Positions 1-9,962 are shown, counted from the stretch's first letter. The stretch is 23,479 bases of DNA from Priapulus caudatus (GCF_000485595.1 NW_014578689.1:1-23479), one strand, 5' to 3'. Numbers and translations: made by a program. Notes: generated by a model not told the origin, from the sequence alone.

Positions 1-633
1 TAGACATTTTCTGAGGACATGGTCTGACGGAGCGATTGAAAAACTTTGGATGCTCGCGTGGGTAGGCAAAAATATGGGGGCAGCCCATTACGCATGCATG
101 GGGGTGAACTGGCACTATTGTAATCATAATTATTGCCTGGCAACCTGCAATGCAGATGTGTTAACTCACAGCTGAGCGAAATTCTCGCCTGCCTGGATAT
201 ACTTGGATTTCAGCAACTCAATGGAGTGAGGTTATCACGCACGAAGGGTGATGCCATCTTTGATTATTGATGACACTTGCACGCGCCATCTCGCGGCAAC
301 TGCTTTTGCTATTAGAGCCCACTCCACCCGCTCTCTCCCCCCACTCTCCCCCCGCTACCACCACTACGCTCGCACTCGACGCATATCCATGATAACATCT
401 TAATATAGCGAAGTCATTAAAGCTACACTGCTGTATCTTTATTACTGTACTACCGGTGTAGCAAAGCCTAGCTATCATAGATTTGAGATCTGTATTAGTA
501 GTATCCTAGATATATGCTCTGAGCGCGAACGCGGTAGCGGGAGGGCGCACTTGATTCGGTTGCCAGTGAGTTTATCAGAAGAATACCCGGCTACAGTGCA
601 CGTCAGTTGAGCACTGTCGCTCTGCAGCACTTG
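1..633 (-). repeat. Copy A of the ~800-bp dispersed repeat (inverted, inside the RFX7-like intron)
   Basis: Read on the minus strand this matches the copies at 13069-14001 and 14822-15600. Shared landmarks are GACCATGTCCTCAGAAAATGTCT (end at window base 1), TATTCTTCTGATAAACTCAC near 565-590, CTACTAATACAGATCT, and ATCTATGATAGC near 470-485. It is cut by the left window edge. Its central part (about 60-300) does not align with the other copies, so an internal replacement or insertion has occurred. Bases 634-955 hold only the remaining AT-rich intron. Confidence 0.8.
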
Positions 634-955
634 TTAATTGTTTCTTGTTGTTGTTAGACATACATCTGTTACATGTTTTCAGAAAAATTATTTTACAAGA
701 CAACACTCAGTGTCCGTTTTAAAATTTTAAAAGCAATTTCAAAAATGTGTCTTCATTTTTTTATTTGCAAGTGCGTCTTATCTCGCTGTATGTGATCATG
801 TACCAATGTGACATTTCATACTATAAAAATCTTTTGAAGTGTTCATAATTAATCATAATTAATTTCATGCAGGTGTAAACGAGTCAAATTACTTGCTGGT
901 CAAAGGAAAGGGAAACACTCATATTCTTGACCAATTTATTTCATATTATCCACAG

Positions 956-1101
956 ATGTGGCTGGTAGTGGCAATGCGCAATCCACGACAATAACGCAGG
1001 CAGATAGGCACAAAGCAACACAAATGCAGCTTCAACGAAAGCTTCAGGAGAGGGCTTTAATTTCAGCACAGAAGAATAAGATGAAAGAACAGCAGAAAGA
1101 A
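956..1101 (+). CDS. RFX7: RFX7-like gene, internal coding exon
   Basis: The exon follows an acceptor ending in CACAG at 951-955, after a T-rich stretch, and stops at a GTAAGC donor at 1102. It begins with two bases that finish a codon from the previous exon, then encodes 48 residues rich in Gln, Lys and Arg that look like a charged helix (Q-L-Q-R-K-L-Q-E, then K-N-K-M-K-E-Q-Q-K-E). The matching human RFX7 segment lies just C-terminal of its conserved N-terminal half. The GTG at 958 is an internal Val codon, not a start. Confidence 0.75.
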
Positions 1102-4100
1102 GTAAGCACTGCCTGTAATATATTCACAATGCACAGACTCATGTCAGCATCAGTAATGAATTGCATTATGATCAGAAAACCTCGATGGCAACACCCGCTT
1201 TTGCTTTTACAGGTTGGTAAGAAGTTGGCAGAAGAGGCAAATTGTCAGCCACAAGGGGGAAACAGTGGCAATGCGGCTGAGGGTGCAGTAAGCACGGCTC
1301 GCCTAGCTGCTAGAAACGGACCTGACATGGCTACGACCATCGACAAAACAGGCAGCGCTCGCATCGCGTCTCCGCAAGTGAACGGTGGCAGAAAGTCGAC
1401 CGATGCGCGACTCGACGCGAGAGCTGCGAAGGCGACAGGAGCGATTGTCGACGGGAAATCCACCGTAGGGAAGTCGAACGTGGCTGCAGGCGCCGTTGGT
1501 GGTGGCGTGGCGGGCGGCGGTATGGTGGGAGCCGTTGGTGGTGGGGTGGCGGGAGCCACCGCTGCTAAGAAAGCTGCCTGCGTCGTGTCAACACCGAAGC
1601 TGTCACGTGCACTCAACGCCGGCATTGGAAGCGCGTTCCAGAACGTCGGCGCCCGACCTCAGGAGCAATTCGCCGTGTCGACCTCACAGTCCGGCACAAT
1701 AGCCGTCCTCGTGCCGCTACCCATCGCCAGCGTGGCGAAGAGTGCACCGCGGAAATACAAGAACGTGCAGCCGAAGCCGCTCCCCAATTCACCGGCTGGT
1801 GTCGTGCCCAGTCCCGTGCCATCGCCCGCCACGTGCGGCCGGGGCAAGAAGCGCCACCAGTCGGACTGCAGCGCAGCGAAGAAGAAACGGGCAAGGGCTG
1901 TCTCCAAGGCGACGTCGTCGTCAGCAGCGACGACGCCGCATCCTGTGGCGGGACCACAGAAGTCCAAGACAGCCCTTGCGAAATCCGCGAACGCGGCGGG
2001 GGCGGTAGCGACGACGACGACGACGAAGGACGCCAACCGGCCCACCTTAGACTCCGAACTCTACCTGATGATGCTGACGAAACCTGGGCGCCGCGGGACG
2101 GCGCCACACTGGACGTCGCAGCAAACGCGAGCGCCACCGTCGTCGCCGGGAGTGCACGCTGGCGACGCGACGCGGATCCGGCAGCTGCTGCGTGAGAACC
2201 TGCCTGAGGAGGCGTGCTGCCCGTCGCAGACCTCCCTCGACGCCGAGGTCGCGCAGACGTTTGGCTTCCACGCTCGCGCCGGCGTGCTGCAGCCGCGCGA
2301 GACGCGCAGCGCGACTCCCACGCGCCACCACGCCGCCGCCGCATGGGAACACCACAGCGTGCCGGCGAGCCCCGTCGTCGGCTGCAACGTCGGCGACGAC
2401 CCCGCGGCGAAGTGCGTCGAACTGAGCTGGACTCGGCGTTGGCAGGCGAGCAGTTGCGGCTCGTCGACCCGCTCGTCGTACGCGACGACGCCCGCGGTGA
2501 CGCCGCACCCCGGCGGCGACGGCGCGGTCGTGTACGGGACGCCGGCTGCGGCGGCGGGGGAGGAGTCGGGAACGGCGACGCCGCTCAGCGTGGACGGCAG
2601 CAGCAGCTTCTCGCAGCAGGACATCGAACAGATCGCGAGCATCATCGAGCAGAATCCGGACGTGCTCTCCGCCGGCGACCCGTCGCTCCTCCCCGACCCC
2701 GGGGTCACGACCTCTGAGGACGATCTCCGGCCGGGCTTTCTCGCGCCGAACGTGAATCCGTTTGGCGGCGGCGGCGACCTGTCGCGCGAGTCGCCCGTGC
2801 TGCAGCAGCGCGCGAACGACGCGCGCATCCCGCCCGAGCTTGCGAGCCGGCTCCTCGAGAAGTACCTTTCGCCGAGCATGCGGGCGAGCGACATCGCGGG
2901 CGGCACGCAGCCGTCAGGGGGCAGCACGCTCGAGGCGCTGCTGCAGGGCGGCGTGGACCAGCGCAGCCGGCACAACTCGTCGCAGAGCATGCCGTCGTTC
3001 ACGCCGCGCACGACGCCCGTCCCCAACGCGTGGGCGCGTCCTGCGACCGCACTCGGACAGCCCTCCTCCGCCGCCGCAGCCGCCGCCGACCCCGGCACCC
3101 TCTATGGTATGCCGTCGACGCCCGGCTCGCCGTACGCGCGTGCGGACACGCAGCAGCACTGGTCGTCGCCGGTGACGCAGTCTCCGCCTGAGCAGACGTC
3201 GGTGCCTCCGTCGCCGCAGGGCGTAGGTGGCAGCAGCAGTGCGGCGGCTGCGGTGGCGGTGCCTGGCAGCAGCTGGTCGCTGCCGTGCACGCCTGTGCCG
3301 TGGGCAGCGACGGCCGGCTCGGCAACGAACACGTTCATCCCGATCTCGCCGCAGCGCTCGTCTAAGTCCGGCTCCTGCTTCAGCTTCGCGCCGTCGTCGT
3401 CATCGTCAGCGGCTCACTCGCCGCGTCACACGCCCGTGCCGCCGAGCATGCAGTCGCCGCGGCAGACGCCGGCGCCTTCCCCGCTGCCGTCGCCGCGCCA
3501 CACGCCGGTCCCCCCGGCGCTTCTCTCCCCCCGTCAAACACCGGCGCCCTCTCCGCTGTCGTCGCCGCGGCACACACCTGTCCCCAGCGGGTCCTTGCAG
3601 GGGGCGCCACCGCAGTGGGGCGTGGCGGCGGCACAGCGGCGGGGGACGGTGCTCCCGCCCGCACGCGCGCACGCAGGGAAGCCGGGCAGCGCGCAGGCGA
3701 TGTCGCCGCCGGAGGCGAAGCCGATGACGGCGCGCGCGCGTCACAGCTCGCTGCAGTCGGCAATCCAGAAGTCGGCGGCGATGGCGGAGATGTCGTCGCG
3801 GCCGTGGCAGGCGAAGCGGCGACACGTCGGCAGTATGCCGTCCTCGCCCGTCGCCGTGCGCCAGCTGCACAACAATGAACCGGGATCGGCAGCGGCGCAG
3901 TGGGGCGGCAAGCGCATTCCGCAGTGCAGCGGCTTGTACGCGCCAGAGGGCAGTGACAATGCGACGCAGCGTGGCGTGGTCGGCGGCGGCGGCAGGGTCA
4001 AACAGGATCCCGGGGAGAGCGAGCAGGTCGCTAAGATCAAGAACTACCTGGAGGCGCCCCTCGATGCTCAGTTCCTCGCCACCTCCATGGACCTCGTCTC

Positions 4101-4338
4101 TGCCTCACCTGCCGTCTCTGCTGCAACGTCGTTCTACAACGGACGATGCCCTGCCTCAGAGATCGACGACGAGTCAAAGACGACCCGGGGGTCAACAGGT
4201 CGCAACACGGCGGAGCCGTCTGCGGTACGGCGCAACCTGAATGATTACGGCGTGGCGGCGGCGGCGGCGGGCAGCAACCTGAAAGAGTTTCTCTCCAGAA
4301 AGCTCCAGAATAACAGCAACGGCTTGGACAATGCGTAA
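956..4338 (+). CDS. RFX7: RFX7-like transcription factor, C-terminal part (5' incomplete, two exons)
   Basis: This is the C-terminal region of an RFX5/RFX7-class winged-helix transcription factor, a nuclear regulator that binds X-box DNA. The RFX DNA-binding domain is not in the window and should lie upstream. The call rests on short matches, in family order, to what I remember of vertebrate RFX7: a Q-L-Q-R-K-L-Q segment near the start (about nt 1030), K-Y-K-N-V-Q-P-K-P at nt 1756-1782, L-S-R-E-S-P near 2779, F-I-P-I-S-P near 3334, and repeated S-P-R-H-T-P. Two basic clusters, G-K-K-R-H and K-K-K-R-A-R (about 1843-1896), look like a nuclear localisation signal. The rest is low-complexity Ser/Pro/Ala/Gly sequence, as expected for a disordered transactivation region. 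About 1089 residues are encoded once the 111-bp intron is removed. Coding GC is far above the flanks, which explains the many long antisense reading frames. The family is well supported; RFX7 rather than another RFX member is inference. Confidence 0.75.
1102..1212 (+). other. In-frame 111-bp intron of the RFX7-like gene
   Basis: A GTAAGC donor at 1102 and a pyrimidine-rich CTTTTGCTTTTACAG acceptor ending at 1212 bound 111 bp, a multiple of three with no stop in frame (phase 0). The 37 residues it would encode contain Cys, Met, Ile, Phe and Trp, unlike both flanks, and its base composition is much more AT-rich. It is most likely a true intron, though reading through it leaves the frame open. 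Confidence 0.8.
1213..4338 (+). CDS. RFX7: RFX7-like gene, large terminal coding exon
   Basis: A single exon of 1041 codons plus a TAA stop at 4336-4338. In order it holds: an Ala/Gly/Val-rich stretch (to about 1570), K-Y-K-N-V-Q-P-K-P (1756-1782), the basic NLS-like clusters (about 1843-1896), an acidic/hydrophobic helix candidate S-Q-Q-D-I-E-Q-I-A-S-I-I-E-Q (about 2614-2655), a conserved-looking segment R-I-P-P-E-L-A-S-R-L-L-E-K-Y-L (about 2824-2868), a Ser/Pro region with T-P-R-T-T-P-V-P (about 3001-3024), five 12-residue Pro-rich repeats (3418-3597), and a tail ending in a Leu/Lys-rich helix. The many Ser-Pro and Thr-Pro pairs would suit proline-directed kinases; that is inference from the motif only. 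Confidence 0.78.
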   Translation, partial: VGKKLAEEANCQPQGGNSGNAAEGAVSTARLAARNGPDMATTIDKTGSARIASPQVNGGRKSTDARLDARAAKATGAIVDGKSTVGKSNVAAGAVGGGVAGGGMVGAVGGGVAGATAAKKAACVVSTPKLSRALNAGIGSAFQNVGARPQEQFAVSTSQSGTIAVLVPLPIASVAKSAPRKYKNVQPKPLPNSPAGVVPSPVPSPATCGRGKKRHQSDCSAAKKKRARAVSKATSSSAATTPHPVAGPQKSKTALAKSANAAGAVATTTTTKDANRPTLDSELYLMMLTKPGRRGTAPHWTSQQTRAPPSSPGVHAGDATRIRQLLRENLPEEACCPSQTSLDAEVAQTFGFHARAGVLQPRETRSATPTRHHAAAAWEHHSVPASPVVGCNVGDDPAAKCVELSWTRRWQASSCGSSTRSSYATTPAVTPHPGGDGAVVYGTPAAAAGEESGTATPLSVDGSSSFSQQDIEQIASIIEQNPDVLSAGDPSLLPDPGVTTSEDDLRPGFLAPNVNPFGGGGDLSRESPVLQQRANDARIPPELASRLLEKYLSPSMRASDIAGGTQPSGGSTLEALLQGGVDQRSRHNSSQSMPSFTPRTTPVPNAWARPATALGQPSSAAAAAADPGTLYGMPSTPGSPYARADTQQHWSSPVTQSPPEQTSVPPSPQGVGGSSSAAAAVAVPGSSWSLPCTPVPWAATAGSATNTFIPISPQRSSKSGSCFSFAPSSSSSAAHSPRHTPVPPSMQSPRQTPAPSPLPSPRHTPVPPALLSPRQTPAPSPLSSPRHTPVPSGSLQGAPPQWGVAAAQRRGTVLPPARAHAGKPGSAQAMSPPEAKPMTARARHSSLQSAIQKSAAMAEMSSRPWQAKRRHVGSMPSSPVAVRQLHNNEPGSAAAQWGGKRIPQCSGLYAPEGSDNATQRGVVGGGGRVKQDPGESEQVAKIKNYLEAPLDAQFLATSMDLVSASPAVSAATSFYNGRCPASEIDDESKTTRGSTGRNTAEPSAVRRNLNDYGVAAAAAGSNLKEFLSRKLQNNSNGLDNA
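3418..3597 (+). repeat. Five in-frame 36-bp coding repeats (12-residue S-P-R-[HQ]-T-P units)
   Basis: Five consecutive 36-bp units start at 3418, 3454, 3490, 3526 and 3562. Each encodes S-P-R-H/Q-T-P-V/A-P followed by four variable residues. They alternate H-T-P-V-P, Q-T-P-A-P, H-T-P-V-P, Q-T-P-A-P, H-T-P-V-P, so the higher-order unit is 24 residues (72 bp). Synonymous codons differ between units, so the array is not a very recent expansion. Confidence 0.9.
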
Positions 4339-4454
4339 CATCAAGCCGATCAGATCGACAGGGTGACGGAGCTTTGGCATAGGGGGTGATTGTGCAGAAT
4401 AGTATGATATATCTATTCAAACAAATTGCATCCAAAGTGCAATAGTGTTGTTTC

Positions 4455-4460
4455 AATAAA
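4455..4460 (+). promoter_or_regulatory. Poly(A) signal AATAAA of the RFX7-like gene
   Basis: AATAAA lies 117 bp after the TAA stop. A second AATAAA at 4500-4505 could serve instead or as well. Both imply an unusually short 3'UTR of roughly 140-190 nt. Confidence 0.6.
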
Positions 4461-4499
4461 TTGTCACGCTAGTGCTCAGAGTTGGGCATTCGTGGCTGT

Positions 4500-4505
4500 A
4501 ATAAA
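4500..4505 (+). promoter_or_regulatory. Second AATAAA poly(A) signal candidate
   Basis: An alternative cleavage signal 45 bp after the first; the choice between them cannot be made from sequence alone. Confidence 0.45.
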
Positions 4506-5460
4506 TGCAGACAGAGAGAATCTGCATACGTATAAACATGCACCCTCAGTATAATCGGACTATTGGAATTTTCCATCTGGATGCCGTTTGAAGTACTCCT
4601 CAAAATCTTTTTAAAAATTTGTGGAGAGCAGCGCAGAATCTTTCCTGTCTGCTTCACACGGTCAATCCAGTAGAAGTGTAATCCGGTCCGTTTATGGCTC
4701 GAGGATCATTAACATATGTTTTATCTGGCTGTGTTTATGCAATAGGATGATTTGTCCTTTTATCTGATACTTGATCTCATTTGGCTGATCTACCAGGATG
4801 TATTTTTAGCTCACTGCATGTGGTTTTTAATCGACTAAATTATGTACACTTTTTAACATGTCTGCGCGCACGATAGTTGTGTGACTTCAAGGTTGCATTT
4901 AATCGGTCGTGGCTTAATAGCCAAGAGTACAGAGACAGACGTGCGCCGGTGATATCACGTAACAAGTGTACATCTTTTGGTCCCTGTAAGTCTTTACATA
5001 TGAATACAGTACTTGCGATTTATAGTAAACTCCAGTCGATGATTGTGATTAGTGATGACACATTTCTGACCACTGATCTCTGATCTTCCTTGATTACCTA
5101 GCAATACTATATCGGCTGCCTGTGAGAATTCAACACCTTATTTAGTGGATATCTTACTCAAATAATGAAATCTTGTCGAAGGCATGTACGTACGTCACGG
5201 AACATGCTATAGTGACTACTAATTCGATGTAATGAATTTTCAGCTTTTTGTAGTTTTATCCTTTTCATAGCGTACATTATCCAGCACTAATCTTTCCTAG
5301 TGCAAGGCTAGAACTGTTGTACTGACGAACTGGTGTTTTCCTGTAAAGCTACTTCTAGTACGCGGTATTACTTCCATTTAAATACCAAAACTGGCATTGT
5401 GTCGTGCTGTATTATCGTGCCTAGCCTTGATACACTCAAATCTGTGGTAGTGGGCACCTA
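4506..5460. other. Intergenic, no gene seen
   Basis: AT-rich sequence with only short random reading frames, no recognised motif and no clear repeat. Confidence 0.6.
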
Positions 5461-5660
5461 TATGGACTCGACACTCTATAAAGGTTACTGTTAACATGCA
5501 GTGAAACAACCTCTGAAGGACGAACACTTGTCTATGTAGGGAGCATTTTTGACGTTTCCCTGGAGTGGCAGTTATACTGTAAAACCACTTCTATCGAACA
5601 AATACCTGCTTATAATGGAGACTTCCTCCTTGTATGCCCCTTATATACACATTTCAGTGT
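5461..5660 (+). repeat. Dispersed repeat of the ~80-bp type, copy 1
   Basis: The stretch from 5511 aligns with 21505-21622. Shared pieces include GGCAGTTATAC-GT-AAACCAC, CTAT-GAAC and a preceding gac-aacac-tgtctat-agggac segment. The pattern recurs about every 80 bp within each copy, so the element looks like a degenerate short tandem repeat scattered in the genome. Confidence 0.55.
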
Positions 5661-5790
5661 ACTAACAATGAGTGCGAGAGAATGAGCATCTAAAGTATAG
5701 CCTGTTGAAACGAGTTCTAGCTCATCATATAAATATGTTGCTGTGGAGCCCTTGGCTCCGCGTTAGCCAGGCCTCCCATTATAATGCCTC

Positions 5791-6238
5791 TTTGTTTGGG
5801 ACGGACCCTTCTTATCTAGATTACTTGGTCCTGATCTGCCCAAACAAATACAAACTCGTCTCCAACACGTCAACTGTTGCTGCATATGAGCTATCACAGC
5901 ATGGTTCATAAGTAGTAAAAAGAACTGGCGGAGCCGCACGTTTCCGTATTGGGTCTTCTGCGAACCTAGGGCATATTTTCTAAGGCGGATTGTAAGATCC
6001 GGATCACATGGGTCTGATGACCCGCCGTTTGTTAGGTCGGATCCACTGAACTCCATCAACCTTATCTGACCCTGCTGGAGAGCTGGGTTCGACCTTGATC
6101 CAATATGATGGCATGTCAATTAGGTACGCGCTGCTTGTTGCTAGTTATGAACCAATCTGTGATAGCCCACATCGGTAGTTGACGTGCTAGAAGCACAGGA
6201 TCAAGGGATCCAGATCATACGGGCTGTCCCAAACAAGC
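5791..6238. mobile_element. Fold-back (long inverted-repeat) element, MITE-like
   Basis: The left arm 5791-5912 (starting TTTGTTTGGGAC, containing CACGTCAACT and ending CTATCACAGCATGGTTCATAA) is matched in reverse complement by the right arm 6141-6238 (TTATGAACCAATCTGTGATAG through AGTTGACGTG to GTCCCAAACAAG). The arms are imperfect with indels and flank about 230 bp of unrelated sequence. There is no coding capacity. It is probably a non-autonomous DNA element; superfamily and target duplication are not clear. Confidence 0.7.
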
Positions 6239-8124
6239 GAGCCCAGATTACCAAGTCAGTTGAATTGAGTTTAGAGGATCCCAGTTCATAGCACTCGCAT
6301 GATCCGGCATAAAGACGGCCTTAAATTGAGATGGCAGTGGCACTAGTGAGCAGTCGCTCCTCATTCCCTCACTAGGTTCCTCATACCCTGTTGTATATGG
6401 TCCTATTGCGAAGCGTTGCGCGGTTAGAGGTGCTGTCACGTACGTTGCTGCCGCGTTGGGCGTACGTACGCGTTATCTGGCCGTTTTTGCAGTTCAGCAT
6501 CTTATGGCATCCGTGGAATACATTATTGGGAGGTGTTCGTTCTCTCGTTAGTAAATTTCTCTTAGTAAAGCCTTGCACTGAGTAATAATCTAAAATATAT
6601 TGTGATTATGGACTTTACGCGCATGTGGCTACAGATGTTATAGCAACACTTGGACATGCAGTAGTAATAAATAGGATTTGACAGCCAATTTCTGACTATA
6701 TGATCCCAATTCAGCCAGTTTCCCATCTGGTGTTGCTCAAACTGCGATCAAATCCTGGTTAATTACGAATGAAAGTGCCCAAGTTTTGCTACTAGCATCT
6801 GCAGCTACATTCGTGCAAACTACATGATAGCAATTTTGCGTAAAATATATTTGCTAAGCTTCCACATCACTCCTTTCCTGTGGTCTCAATGATTCCACTT
6901 GTCGTTCTGCTGGTGGTATTGGGTATAACGTGAAAGCCGAAAGCAGTGGTGGCCCTATTGGTACTTGTAACTCGGCGGGCTGTCGTGCCAACTGGTTAGA
7001 CGGGGACTTGGTAGTTTCCCCACTAGAATATAAAAGTCGACGGTCTAGGCTAACAGCATCGGCTGCCGCCATGTTATGTATAAGCTCTATACAGGGTACT
7101 GAACGAGTGCAAAGAGATGTGGAAAGTCACCAAGCACCAATTCAAGCTTGGGTCTTTCTCCGTTTATGGCATGAAGCGTAGTCATGGGCTAGTGTTTAGC
7201 AATGATATTTTGAAGGTCACGTGCAAATAATTACTATTTCTCTTTGTATGCGTACCATTCATGATCAAGTGACAACCCATTTCTACTTAAAACGATGGTA
7301 CATACATGTACGGTGTAAAGGTTTTCAAAGGGCACTGATAGATGATCAGAAGATATAGAGTATAAAAGGAAGGCTGTATCACCGTGTTAAATTCGTTATG
7401 AACGGTGGAAAACGTGTTACCTTGTTGGAAGAAGTAAACCACTGTAGCTATTGCATCAAGAAAGAAACCTCGGTATGAATACATGTAGACACTGATACTA
7501 CCTATACATGGCTATTATAATATATTAAAGGTTGACTGACAGGATACATCTACTTAATTGTAACTATAGAACGGGTGTATGTTGGCTGTACACGCGGGGA
7601 AGAAACTAGAGATTTACTATGAGATGGCCTAGAATTATTTTTATATTTTAGCATTTTGTATATTACTCTGAATTTTATATATGCATGGGTCGAGGGACCA
7701 TAGGTATTTATGTAGCAATATATTGAATATGTAGTGTATATATGTTCTGTTTTAGGGTTTATATGGTAGGAATTACCACATTTAGTACACGTAACAATAC
7801 ACGGAACCTTGCTACTATGCCATCCTAAAAGACCTGATAATCCGTTGAGACCTCCATTGATTATATGAGTAATGAAATCATTGTAGTAATCAATAATCAT
7901 GCATATTGGAAGACAGGACTGTGGTGAATATCCCTATCGGTAATCCTGGTCATTACGGCACATGAGTGATAATGAATTGTGTCTGTGTAGGTTAACGCTA
8001 GTACTCGCGAAAAACGAAGGTTGTACGTAATTCCTGAAGCATTTGATTGGTAACAAGAAACGTCATTTCGTTTCGTTCATTTTTATGACATGTCATTCAG
8101 CAGGAAGCATATATATACTAGTAG
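6239..8124. other. Intergenic, no supported gene
   Basis: AT-rich sequence with short reading frames on both strands. The densest spot, 6850-7180, has overlapping open frames on both strands, including a minus-strand ATG at 7070-7072 in a good context (72 codons), but no recognisable protein motif or splice evidence. Confidence 0.5.
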
Positions 8125-8189
8125 TGCACACGTACATACGCACGCACACGCGCGCGCGCACACACACGCACGCACGCACGCGCACACAC
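8125..8189. repeat. CA/CG-rich dinucleotide microsatellite
   Basis: Alternating CA and CG dinucleotides with interspersed GCAC units. It is purine-pyrimidine alternating and so capable of Z-DNA. Confidence 0.9.
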
Positions 8190-8378
8190 TATTTTCAGGC
8201 ATTCACATCCTTAAAGCACCGATAAATCGTCATTTCTGTCGAATCTGAATTTCAGCTAAGTACCCATTAATTTTGCTCTCTTAAAATTGTACAGAGATGT
8301 TTGTGACATTCATTTTAGAAATGTATAGGCTTAGCTATTGGACACGCCGGGTTATTTTACATGAACTTGTACTGTACT

Positions 8379-8905
8379 CAGGCCCGTAGCCAGCTTTATA
8401 TTGCGGGGGGGTTCGTGTTGCATGTGCAAATTTGCCGGAAGGATCATAGGCGGTGTACGAGCGATATGTGGTACGGGGCTGGGCGGGAATGGCGGGGGGG
8501 GGGGGGGGTCTAACCGTAAACCAATTTATGCGAGCGACTGCGCGAAGGAGGGGTCTGGGTTCTTAACATTTTTTAATTAGGACCCCCTCAGATGCGTTTC
8601 TGCGCTGAGCAAGGGGGGTGTGCCATGATCCTCCCGACGCCCCACCACGCGCCCCGCTGTACCACGGCCGCCTTGCTCGTTGCGAAGCGACCATGCAGGA
8701 AAAGCCAAAGCGACCGAGGGGAGCGTGCGGAGGGGGTGTTCACTGTTCACCCTTCACAACACGATAGGAGGATTTGTTTGCACAATATACACAAAAATGA
8801 GAGCTGAGCCTGAATGCGTGAAATTCTTGAGCACTTCTTCAAAAAAAAAAAATTGGCGGCTTGGGGTGTCAATTCGACCCCCGAACCCCCCTGCTTACGG
8901 GCCTG
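8379..8905. mobile_element. hAT-like MITE with CAGGCCCGTAGCCAG termini
   Basis: The element begins CAGGCCCGTAGCCAG and ends CTGCTTACGGGCCTG, the near-perfect inverse. Each end is followed inward by a G-run or C-run (GGGGGGGTTCG and CGAACCCCCC), giving terminal inverted repeats of about 30 bp. Flanks are ACTGTACT on the left and CTGTAACT on the right, a plausible degraded 8-bp target duplication as hAT elements make. Inside are a 13-16 bp G homopolymer (about 8492-8508) and an A10 run, and no transposase. The hAT assignment is inference from the termini. Confidence 0.7.
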
Positions 8906-9292
8906 CTGTAACTCTTAACCTTGCCTAAAATACATCTCTCGTTAGATAACGATCGGCCAAGGGGGCCGGAGAGAAGGCCGGGTGCCGTTAGATTACACTG
9001 TTACGCCAGAACGGATATGAATGACTAGAGAACGTCTGTGTGCGTATATTGCGATAGTGTATAGTGTTAAGTTCTGCTAGACTACATACGGTGTAGACTA
9101 TACGCGTAACACTAAGCAGAAAGCACTTGTAATGTTACAATTGTCGTTCCTGCTGTCGCCGCACACTGCAATCCTGTTACGAATTCTGTGGTTGATTGGC
9201 TAGAACCCATAAATTGTGTTCAAATAGGACTATGTCACTAGCGGTGCGAAGAAGAATGATGTTACCATAGCGTATTATAACCTATCATGTGC
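8906..9292. other. Intergenic, nothing recognised
   Basis: Unique-looking sequence with no open frame of note. Confidence 0.5.
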
Positions 9293-9430
9293 CTATATAT
9301 ATATATGATAATATCTATCATACTAAATGATAATATATAGTATATATATATAAGTATAGTATATACTATATAGTATAAAGTTAATTATATATACGTGTGT
9401 GCGTGCATGCGTACGTACGTGCGTGTGTGG
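9293..9430. repeat. AT palindromic tract followed by GT/GC tract
   Basis: TA-rich self-complementary sequence (TATATATAT, ATATAGTATATACTATATAG) passes into alternating GT, GC and TACG to 9430. It is likely prone to cruciform or slippage. Confidence 0.8.
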
Positions 9431-9826
9431 TTTTCCCGCAGCTTGACCGTCATCAGGAGTAGGTGGCCGTGAACTGTAAAATGATTTATTTACGTTATGG
9501 GCTAACATGCATCTATTTTTGGTCTTTATACATACATTTTTGTTTTCCTATGAACGTATCCTTTTACTATGGTTAGGCGCATATTCCGGGTGCTGCAGCA
9601 TGTTCCAATCGCAGAATTGCATGTTTGACAAGGTTAAGTAATATTTTTCCATTTAACGGTGCTGGAATTCGTAGCTGTCGTTATCATCTGTCTATAGCCA
9701 ATCAAGGTTGTACCCTCACGATTAAACTATAAAGCGTGTGGCAGTAAGCAAATCTTGTATTTCTTTGATGTTAACATATGCAAGGTTATCGACATACAAA
9801 CAGTATACGTACAAACCAAGAGCTTC

Positions 9827-9914
9827 GACTTTTTTTTTTAACTTGTCGTCAGTCGTTATCTGTTCCGCAAATTCCAAAAATCCCTTTTTTTCCTGTGCTT
9901 GTGGCTTAGTGTTT
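9827..9914 (-). CDS. Unrecognised candidate exon
   Basis: On the minus strand an acceptor-like CTCTTAG (AG at 9916-9915) precedes an open segment rich in Lys, Glu, Asp and Gln (K-P-Q-A-Q-E-K-K-G-F-L-E-F, then T-T-D-D-K-L-K-K-K-V-E-A-L-G), and a GTTTGT donor candidate follows at 9826. The composition looks like a soluble helical protein rather than random intergenic translation. The frame stays open to a stop at 9722. I recognise no family; a chance frame is possible. Confidence 0.2.
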
Positions 9915-9962
9915 CTAAGAGATTCATGAAAACACATGAGAGCGAGATGTCGTCAATTGTAC

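Noticed and set aside
218-478. 86-codon minus-strand frame near the window start
   Set aside because: It lies wholly in repeat copy A inside an intron and is not conserved in copies B and C.
1245-4456. Numerous long open frames antisense or out of frame with the RFX7-like exon, up to 345 codons
   Set aside because: All are by-products of extreme GC-rich codon use in the sense frame; compositions are Arg/Ala/Pro-rich without domains.
6854-7181. Overlapping frames on both strands, one starting M-A-A-A-D-A-V in a good initiation context
   Set aside because: No known motif, no splice or poly(A) evidence, and open frames on both strands suggest chance.
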